A stretch of 64,000 nt of DNA from Erwinia sp. E602. GTDB taxonomy: Bacteria; Pseudomonadota; Gammaproteobacteria; Enterobacterales; Enterobacteriaceae. The notes under the pieces are model-generated. The model was not told the DNA's origin. It searched no databases and was given only the letters and a program-made list of their open reading frames with translations. Positions 48,522-57,100 of the stretch are shown here, in pieces; within the stretch, counting starts at the first letter, position 1, and every line of letters begins with the position of its first letter. Position numbers and translations under genes: made by a program. The stretch spans positions 434,001 to 498,000 of the forward strand of contig NZ_CP046582.1 of the NCBI RefSeq assembly GCF_018141005.1. Reading direction: 5' to 3'.

Positions 48522-49649
48522 ATGCAAACGATGTCCCCGCTGGCGCGCTATGAGCAGGCGCTGGCAAACGGTGAGTACCAGCCTGATGAGGTACAGCGTG
48601 CCGCCATGACCCGTCTGAACGGGATCTGGCAGGCGTTGAGCCAGCAAACCCCGTCGGCGGTGAGCCAGGGCGGTGGCCTTTTGGGCAGGCTGAATAAGTT
48701 GCTGGGTAAAGGCAAGCCCGAGGTGCAACAGCCGGTGCGGGGCCTGTATATGTGGGGCGGCGTCGGGCGTGGCAAGACCTGGCTGATGGACAGCTTTTTT
48801 CAGTCAATTCCTGGTGAGCGCAAGCAGCGGCTGCACTTTCACCGCTTTATGCTGCGGGTGCATGAAGAGCTGACCCAGCTGCAGGGGCACAGCGATCCGC
48901 TGCAAATTGTTGCCGATCGTTTCAAAGCCGAAACCGACCTGCTGTGCTTCGATGAATTTTTTGTGTCAGACATCACCGACGCAATGCTGCTGGGCACGCT
49001 GATGGAGGCGCTGTTCAGCCGCGGCATCACCCTGGTGGCCACTTCCAACATCCCGCCGGACGATCTCTACCGCAACGGCCTGCAGCGCGCACGCTTTATG
49101 CCGGCGATTGCGATGATTAAACAGCACTGTGAAGTGATGAACGTCGATGCGGGCATCGATTACCGCCTGCGTACCCTGACCTCGGCCCATCTGTGGATGA
49201 CGCCACTGGGCGCAGAGACCAGCAAAGAGATGGAGAGGATGTTCGTCGCGCTGGCCGGTAAGCCGCGGGTTGAGCACGAGCCGCTGACCATCAACCACCG
49301 TCAGCTGCCGACGCTGGGCGTGGCGGAAGGGGTGCTGGCGATGAATTTCCTCGCCCTGTGTGGGGAAGGGCGCAGCCAGCACGACTATATTGAGCTTTCC
49401 CGCCGTTTTCACAGCGTATTGCTGTATGATGTGCCGGTGATGATTTACAAGACCGAAGACCAGGCACGGCGCTTTCTGGCGCTGGTGGATGAATTTTACG
49501 AGCGTCACGTAAAATTGGTGGTTTCGGCGGAAGCATCGCTGTACGAAATTTATCAGGGCACGCGGCTGAAGTTTGAATACCAGCGCTGCGTCTCCCGTCT
49601 GCAGGAGATGCAGAGCGAAGAGTATTTGCGCCTGCCGCATCTGCCCTGA
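48522..49649 (+). CDS. zapE: ZapE cell-division ATPase
   Basis: 375 residues from MQTMSPLARYEQAL at 48522; the open frame starts 36 codons earlier, over the presumed promoter. AFG1-like AAA-type ATPase with Walker A GGVGRGKTWLMD and Walker B LLCFDEFFVSD. It destabilises FtsZ polymers at constriction. The divergent partner is zapG. Confidence 0.97.
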   Translation: MQTMSPLARYEQALANGEYQPDEVQRAAMTRLNGIWQALSQQTPSAVSQGGGLLGRLNKLLGKGKPEVQQPVRGLYMWGGVGRGKTWLMDSFFQSIPGERKQRLHFHRFMLRVHEELTQLQGHSDPLQIVADRFKAETDLLCFDEFFVSDITDAMLLGTLMEALFSRGITLVATSNIPPDDLYRNGLQRARFMPAIAMIKQHCEVMNVDAGIDYRLRTLTSAHLWMTPLGAETSKEMERMFVALAGKPRVEHEPLTINHRQLPTLGVAEGVLAMNFLALCGEGRSQHDYIELSRRFHSVLLYDVPVMIYKTEDQARRFLALVDEFYERHVKLVVSAEASLYEIYQGTRLKFEYQRCVSRLQEMQSEEYLRLPHLP

Positions 49650-49697
49650 AACGTGAATCCGGACCGCAGCAGAACAGGAATTTTATCGCAAAAAACG

Positions 49698-49896
49698 TTC
49701 GATTTTTGCGGATGACTTCTCTATACTCTTGCGACCCCACGTTACTGCAAAGGTTTTTTTCCCAAAACTCTTTGTGCTCTGGTAACTCTATCCGAAGGGG
49801 TGGGCTTGCTGGACAAGATGGTCGTGTGAGCTCCAACCGTTTATTCAAGCGTTTGGGATTTCACCAACGTGTAACTTAATTTGGGTAAGCTTTTAG
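49698..49896 (+). promoter_or_regulatory. rplM-rpsI promoter and leader
   Basis: TTCGAT-18-TATACT (49698-49727) is followed by a ~160-base untranslated leader with several short inverted repeats (CCAAAAC...; GTTACT...GTAACT). In E. coli L13 represses its own mRNA through such a leader. A similar role here is inferred. Confidence 0.55.
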
Positions 49897-50733
<837 letters not shown>

Positions 50734-50764
50734 TCTGTTCTGCTCCGGCAGAATTGGTTATGCG

Positions 50765-50793
50765 AAAACCCGGCGCCTGGCGCCGGGTTTTTT
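50765..50793 (+). terminator. rplM-rpsI terminator
   Basis: AACCCGGCG/CGCCGGGTT stem followed by TTTT, 31 bases after the rpsI stop. Confidence 0.92.
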
Positions 50794-51042
50794 ACATTTT
50801 GTGACTGCAAAAAAAGCGAAACGTCTTCCGCTTTGGCATTTTCCCCGTCAAATCGGCGTTCCCTGCCCCACAAGCTGGCTAAAATCTGGTAAACTGTGTG
50901 TCACTTTGTGCCTATTGGCCGGGTAATGACGCGTGTATCCTGACTCGTTTTAGGGGCGGTCTATCTTCGGGCTAATGGCAACAATGAGTCGCCGCGTGGA
51001 TGGCTATTCGCAGTAATTTTCTCGATAAACTTGGAGGTTTAC

Positions 51043-51684
51043 ATGGCTGTCGCTGCCAACAAACGTTCGGTAATGACGCTGTTTTCTGGTCCGACTGACA
51101 TTTTTAGCCATCAGGTGCGTATCGTACTGGCTGAGAAAGGCGTGAGTGTCGAGATCGAGCAGGTTGAAACGGATAACCTGCCGCAGGATCTGATCGACCT
51201 CAACCCGTATCGTACCGTGCCAACGCTTGTCGATCGTGAACTGACGTTGTACGAGTCCCGCATCATCATGGAATACCTCGATGAGCGTTTCCCGCACCCT
51301 CCGCTGATGCCGGTTTACCCGGTTGCACGCGGTGAAAGCCGTCTGATGATGCACCGCGTCGAGCAGGACTGGTACAGCCTGATGTACAAAATTGAGCAGG
51401 GCACGGCGCAGGAAGCCGAGACCGCGCGCAAACAGCTGCGTGAAGAGCTGCTGGCGATTGCGCCACTGTTCGCCCGCACGCCGTTCTTTATGAGCGACGA
51501 GTTCAGCCTGGTTGACTGCTATCTGGCTCCGCTGCTGTGGCGTCTGCCGCTGCTGGGCATTGAGTTAATCGGTGCCGGTTCGAAAGAGCTGAAGGGCTAT
51601 ATGACCCGCGTCTTTGAGCGTGACTCCTTCCTGGCCTCGCTGACCGAAACAGAGCGTGAAATGCGCCTGCAAACGCGGGGCTAA
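51043..51684 (+). CDS. sspA: Stringent starvation protein A
   Basis: 213 residues, GST-like fold that binds RNA polymerase and modulates stationary-phase transcription, notably by keeping H-NS levels down. Start at 51043 has TTGGAGG 8 bases upstream. N-terminal MTLFSGPTDIFSHQVRIVLAEK and the PHP motif (FPHPPLMPVYP) are conserved. The ~310 bases upstream contain a TAAACT -10 (50890) without a clear -35. Confidence 0.98.
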   Translation: MAVAANKRSVMTLFSGPTDIFSHQVRIVLAEKGVSVEIEQVETDNLPQDLIDLNPYRTVPTLVDRELTLYESRIIMEYLDERFPHPPLMPVYPVARGESRLMMHRVEQDWYSLMYKIEQGTAQEAETARKQLREELLAIAPLFARTPFFMSDEFSLVDCYLAPLLWRLPLLGIELIGAGSKELKGYMTRVFERDSFLASLTETEREMRLQTRG

Positions 51685-51689
51685 GCCAG

Positions 51690-52190
51690 ATGGAAATGTC
51701 GCAACTTACCGCCCGTCGACCTTACCTGTTGCGCGCTTTCTATGAGTGGTTACTTGAAAACCAGCTGACGCCGCACCTGGTGGTTGATATTAATCTGCCT
51801 GGCGTCAGAGTACCGCTGGAGTACGCGCGCGATGGGCAGATCGTACTGAACATTGCGCCCGGTGCCGTGGGCAACCTTGAACTGGGCAACGATGACGTGA
51901 CCTTCAATGCCCGCTTCGGCGGCGTGCCGCGACACGTTTCTGTTCCACTGGCCGCCGTTCTGGCCATCTACGCCCGTGAAAACGGTGCCGGTACCATGTT
52001 TGAACCGGAACCGGCCTACGATGACGTCAGCGAGCATGATGCCGCTAACTTGGCGGACGACAGCAGTGAAACGGTGATGTCGGTGATCGATGGCGATCGC
52101 CCTGACGACAGCGTACCCGGCGATGATGCCGGCCCGGATGACGAGCCGCCGCCGCGCGGTGGGCGCCCGGCGCTGCGCGTGGTCAAATAA
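51690..52190 (+). CDS. sspB: SspB, ClpXP adaptor for ssrA-tagged proteins
   Basis: 166 residues. SspB domain (1-115) with PYLLRAFYEWLLENQLTPHLVVD, acidic flexible linker, and the ClpX-binding C-terminal tail RGGRPALRVVK. Five bases after sspA. Confidence 0.98.
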   Translation: MEMSQLTARRPYLLRAFYEWLLENQLTPHLVVDINLPGVRVPLEYARDGQIVLNIAPGAVGNLELGNDDVTFNARFGGVPRHVSVPLAAVLAIYARENGAGTMFEPEPAYDDVSEHDAANLADDSSETVMSVIDGDRPDDSVPGDDAGPDDEPPPRGGRPALRVVK

Positions 52191-52211
52191 CGCCGAACAG
52201 CAAAGCAGTAA

Positions 52212-52242
52212 CAAAAAAAACGGGCCGCATGGCCCGTTTTTT
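52212..52242. terminator. Bidirectional terminator between sspB and the diflavin reductase
   Basis: AAAAACGGGCC, GCAT, GGCCCGTTTTTT: U-runs on both strands, serving the two convergent operons. Confidence 0.92.
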
Positions 52243-52315
52243 ATTGCCGCCAGAACAGGGTGCTTCCCCTTCTGGTGGTACCCGCAGCGGCCCTAAGCAC
52301 GGGCCGCTCTGTCGG

Positions 52316-54067
52316 TTAATAGACGTCGCGCAGGTAACGTTTTTCTTTCTTCAGCTGGTCGATGTAATCGCCCGCACGTTCCGCCGACATGCCGCCGTGC
52401 TGAACCACGATCTCATACAGCGCCCTGTCGACGTCCTTAGCCATGCGTGACGCATCGCCACAGACGTAGAAGCTGGCACCTTCTTCCAGCCAGGCAAACA
52501 GCTCAGCACCTTTTTCCAGCATGCGGGTCTGCACGTAGATTTTCTCGGCCTGATCGCGGGAGAACGCCAGGTCCAGGTGGGTCAGCAGGCCGCTTTCATG
52601 CCAGGCCAGCAGTTCATCCTGGTAGATATAGTCGTGTTCCTGATGCTGGTCGCCGAAGAACAGCCAGTTTTTGCCGGTGGCGCCTGCCGCCTCACGCTCC
52701 TGCAGGAAGGCGCGGAACGGTGCAATACCGGTGCCCGGGCCGATCATGATCATCGGCGCGGCGCTGTTGGCTGGCACGCGGAACGCTTTATTCGGCGAGA
52801 TAAAGATTGCCGGCTTGCCGCCACGGCCCACGCGCTCGGCCAGATAAGTGGAGCAGACGCCGTTACGCGCGCGTCCGGCGCTGTGGTAGCGCACCGACGC
52901 CACGGTCAGGTGCACCTGATTCGGGTGCGCCTTCGAGCTGGAGGAGATGGAGTACGCGCGGTACTGCAACGGACGCAGCAGGGTGACAAACTCTGCGCTG
53001 CTCAGCGTGCGGCTCAGATCCAGCTGCAGCAGGTCGAGGGTATCTTTGCCCCACAGCCATACGCCCAGCGCGTCCTTATCGTCATGCTGCAGCACGTGGC
53101 GCAGCTCCTGGTTGGTGGTGTTCTGGCCCACCCATTCGATCAGCTTGCGTGACGGCTCTGAGATTTCGAACTGATAGGTCAGCAGGTCACCCAGGCTACG
53201 GTCAAAGCCCGGCACCGGAGTCTGATAATCGGCTTTCAGCTGGGCCAGCAGCAGCTCTACCAGCAGCGGATCGTTGACCGGGATCACGCCCAGCGCATCA
53301 CCGGCTTCATACTTCAGGCCGCTGTCGGTGAGATCAAACTCAAAGTGACGGATCTCTTTGCCTGACGCGTCGCCGGAAAGGCGTTTGTTGGTCACCAGCG
53401 CAGAGGCGTACGGATTATTCTTGTTGCTGCCCGGAATTACCGGCGCTTCAGGGGCGTTTTCCAGCGCTGTGCCGCTGCTGCCGGCGCTGGCCGCAAACTG
53501 CGGCATCGAGCTGTCAATCCAGGCGCTGGACGGCTCTTCAAAATCGATGTCGCAGTCGATACGATCGTAAACGCGCTTCGCGCCCAGCTGCTCCAGGCGC
53601 ATATCGAAGAACTTCCCGGACTGGCAGAAGCCATCGTAGCTGGTATCACCAATCGCCAGTACCGCGAAGTGCATCTGCTCCAGACGCGGCGCGGTGCTGG
53701 CGGAAAGTGCCTGCCAGAACATTTCGGCGTTGTCCGGCATCTCACCTTCACCGTAGGTGGAGGTAACGATCAGCACGTGACGCATGCTGGCGAACACCTC
53801 GATGTCCACTTCACCCAACCCCTGAACGACCGGTACCAGGCCTTTGGCACGTGCGGCTTTTGCCGCAGTCTGGGCCAGCGCTTCGGCGTTGCCGGTTTGC
53901 GAACCGAACAGGATATGCAGTTGCGTGGTTGCCGCAGCGGCAGCACCGGCCTGCGGCTTGTCTTCCAGCACCAGCAGGCGCGAATGTAAACCGGCGAGGA
54001 AACCAGCCAGCCAGAATTTCTGCTCGCCATTGAATGGCGCGTCTTCAGGAATATAAGGAATTTTCAT
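52316..54067 (-). CDS. CysJ-like diflavin NADPH reductase, partner of the divergent glutamate synthase
   Basis: 583 residues. N-terminal helical lead (EQKFWLAGFLAGL, as in CysJ), then FMN flavodoxin domain (FGSQTGNAEALA at 54-65, TSTYGEGEMPDNA), FAD-binding ferredoxin-reductase domain (RAYSISSSSKA, GVCSTYLAE) and NADPH domain (GPGTGIAPFRAFLQER, FYVCGDASRMAKDVD), ending YLRDVY like CysJ. It would carry electrons NADPH-FAD-FMN-partner. No cysI or cysH is adjacent; it follows the large glutamate synthase gene by 86 bases on the same strand, at the site of gltD in E. coli. I therefore suggest it feeds that enzyme. The alternative is a second sulfite-reductase flavoprotein, acting with a CysI encoded elsewhere. 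No signal peptide, so cytoplasmic. Confidence 0.85.
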   Translation of the reverse strand: MKIPYIPEDAPFNGEQKFWLAGFLAGLHSRLLVLEDKPQAGAAAAATTQLHILFGSQTGNAEALAQTAAKAARAKGLVPVVQGLGEVDIEVFASMRHVLIVTSTYGEGEMPDNAEMFWQALSASTAPRLEQMHFAVLAIGDTSYDGFCQSGKFFDMRLEQLGAKRVYDRIDCDIDFEEPSSAWIDSSMPQFAASAGSSGTALENAPEAPVIPGSNKNNPYASALVTNKRLSGDASGKEIRHFEFDLTDSGLKYEAGDALGVIPVNDPLLVELLLAQLKADYQTPVPGFDRSLGDLLTYQFEISEPSRKLIEWVGQNTTNQELRHVLQHDDKDALGVWLWGKDTLDLLQLDLSRTLSSAEFVTLLRPLQYRAYSISSSSKAHPNQVHLTVASVRYHSAGRARNGVCSTYLAERVGRGGKPAIFISPNKAFRVPANSAAPMIMIGPGTGIAPFRAFLQEREAAGATGKNWLFFGDQHQEHDYIYQDELLAWHESGLLTHLDLAFSRDQAEKIYVQTRMLEKGAELFAWLEEGASFYVCGDASRMAKDVDRALYEIVVQHGGMSAERAGDYIDQLKKEKRYLRDVY

Positions 54068-54153
54068 AATGTCGTGTAACTCAATCCCGTTTCGTCGTGT
54101 TCAGTTACCCCTGACCGCCGGGCGCGCCGGCCGTCAGGGTTCTGGTCTTATTA

Positions 54154-57100
54154 TCAGGCTAATTTGCCCACTGCGGCAGCCAGTTCCGGCAGTGCGGCAC
54201 GGGCAAACAGTTCTTCAAAGTCCGGCAGCCCGCCCAGCACCTCGCGGTTACGCGCGTCCTGGTAAATGATCCAGCCGTAGGTGGCCAGGCTGTCCATCGA
54301 GCGAATATTACGCTGGGTCAGGGCAGCCTTATAGTCCGCCATACGCTTGGCGGCGATCAGGCAGGAGAGCTGCTCATCGCTGTAGTTCTCAATCGCCGCG
54401 CGGGCATGACGCTGCAGTTTGGCGATCAGCGCGAAGTCTTCGGTCATCAGCAGGTTACGCACCGCTTTCTCGACCGCCGCATCGTCCACCGCGGTGCCTT
54501 TCGGCAGACGGGAGAGCGCCACCTGCTGCGCCGAGCTCAGCACGGTGTAGTTGTTCAGCAGCACCAGCATTTCCGGGGTATCGGTCGCGCCGTAGGCCGG
54601 AACGGCACCGTTGGCGATCGGCTTACCTTCACGCCAGGCCGCTTTAAACTTGCTGACCTGGTGCGCTGCCAGCGCGGTAGAGAGCTCTTCCAGCAGATCC
54701 TTACGGGCTTTCGCCTTAAGGATCTCCCCGCTGTCCTGATACAGCAGCAGCGAACGCGGCATCACGTAGACAAAGTGCTGGCTCTCGCTCTCCCAGTGGT
54801 CAAGTAACCACTGCGCGCGCGCGGAGCCGGTGGCAGCCAGGTGCCACTGCAGCAGGGTCACCACCGCCTGCAGGTGCACGCGGGCCATCTCATTATCGTC
54901 GGTAATGCTGCCCAGCAGCACCGAATCCGCCGCAACGGAGCCGGCCAGCGTGCCGTACGGGTCGTACTGGTAGGCGAAGCCGCCGCTCATGCCGTTACCG
55001 AAGCCGGTACCGTAGGTACCGAGGTTCAGCACCGCGCCGTTGGTCATGTATTCGCAGCAGAAGTCGCCCACGCCTTCCACCACCGCGGTGGCGCCGGAGT
55101 TACGTACCGCGAAGCGGTCACCTGCCTGGCCCTGCACGAACAGACGTCCGCCGGTGGCGCCAAACAGCGCAAAGTTGCCCACCAGCACGTTGCCTTCGGC
55201 ATCCTGCGAACCGCCGCCCGGCGACAGCACGATAATTTCGCCACCGCACTGGCCTTTGCCCACGCCATCGTTACAGGTGCCGGAGTGGGTCATCATCATG
55301 CCGTCGTTACAGAACACGCCGTAAGACTGGCCGGCAGAGCCGCTGGTGGCGATGGTTACGGTGCGTGGCGCCAGGTAGCGACGGCCGCGATCGTCTTGCA
55401 GCACGCCAGGCAGGGCATTCAACTGTTCTGCGCTCAGCTGATGGTTCAGCCTGCGTTCGATATCGATCGCCAGTTGACCGCCGACGCTCTTGTTACGGTT
55501 GTTCAGCGTCACGCCGTCACCCAGCTGAATATCGCTGGTGCGGGTGGCGACCAGCTGACCGTCGAGCAGCGCTACCCAGCCGTCGTCCAGCTCGAAATCT
55601 TTCTCCAGATAGACCGGACGGGCAATTTTCACTTCCGGTACGACGGTCAGCATGGCGCGCAGATCAAGGCGGCCCACTTCCAGCGGGTGGTCCATCAGGT
55701 GCAGCAGGTCGGAACGTCCGCGGGCTTCGCGCAGCGAGCGCAGGCCAAGACGGGCCAGCATTTCACGCACTTCCTGCGCCACGTTGATGAAGTACTGCGC
55801 CAGCTGCCGCGGATCGCCGTCAAAGGCCTCCGCGTTGGTGGTCAGGCCGGCCGGGCACTTCACGTTACAGTTCTTCGCCATCACGCACTTCAGCATCATC
55901 AGCGCGGTGGTACCAAATTCGAAGCTGTCGCCGCCGAGCAGCGCGGATTTCACCACGTCGCTGCCGGTCTGCTGTGCGCCGGAGCAGCGCAGCAGCACCT
56001 TCTCACGCAGGCCGTTGGCGCACAGCGCCTGGTGCACTTCGGCGATGCCGATCTCGGCCACGCGGCCGGTGTACTTCAGGCTGGTGACCGAGGCTGCGCC
56101 GGTACCGCCGGTGTTGCCGGCGACGTTGATCACGTCCGCGCCGGCTTTCGCCACGCCGACGGCGATGGTGCCGATCCCTTCTGAGGAGACCAGCTTAACG
56201 ATCACCTTCACGCGCGCGGCTTTACAGTCGTGGATCAGCTGGGCGAGATCCTCGATCGAGTAGGTGTCATGGTGCGGCGGCGGGGAAACCAGCTCCACGC
56301 CTGGCGTACCGCCACGCGCGGCCGCGATCTCTACCGTTACTTTTGGTGACGGCAGCTGGCCGCCTTCGCCGGGTTTAGCCCCCTGGCCGATTTTGATCTC
56401 CAGCTCTTCCAGCATCGGATCGGCCAGGTACGCCGCCCAGACGCCGAAGCGGCCGGACGCCAGCTGTTTAATCCGTGACGCGCGGATGGTGCCGTGACGG
56501 GAGTAGTGCTCACCGCCTTCACCGCAGTTGCTCATGCCGCCGACCATATTGGTACCGTGTGCGACCGCTTCGTGCGCCGGGGCGACCAGCGCACCGTGGC
56601 TCATTGCACCGGACGCAAAGGTGCGGGTGATCTCATGGGCCGGCTGCACCTCGCTTAACGGCAGCGACGGCAGGGTGGTGAAGATGCGCGACAGATAATC
56701 GGCCGCGTCGCCGGTAGCGGCGATCTGCAGGCCGTCGGCGGTGACTTCAGCGTGCTCAATCTGCCCGGCAAAACGGTTTTTCAGCGCGGTGGCCAGGGTC
56801 TGCAGACGCTCCGCGAGCGGCTTCAGCCCCTCGATGGCGTCAGTGAGGCGCAGCGTAAAGCGTCCTGCTTCGCCAGCAACGGCTTCGCACACCAGACCAC
56901 GCACGGCAAAGCCGTTGTTGACCAGCGAATAGCGGCCCAGCTTGCGGCTGAACTCGGTCAGGCTGTCGACGTGGGTCAGGTCGCACGGGAAGGCCAGAAT
57001 ATCGCGCAACGCGGCCGGACGGCGTTTACGCTCTTCATGCATCAGGCTGGAGAACTGACGGTAGTCCGGCGTGATGGTAAAGGCGTCGATCACCGCGTCA

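Noticed and set aside
52316..54067. Reading the diflavin protein simply as CysJ of the assimilatory sulfite reductase
   Set aside because: No cysI or cysH is adjacent, its N-terminus and length (583 against 599) differ from E. coli CysJ, and it is placed as the downstream partner of glutamate synthase. It cannot be excluded, so the gene symbol is left empty.
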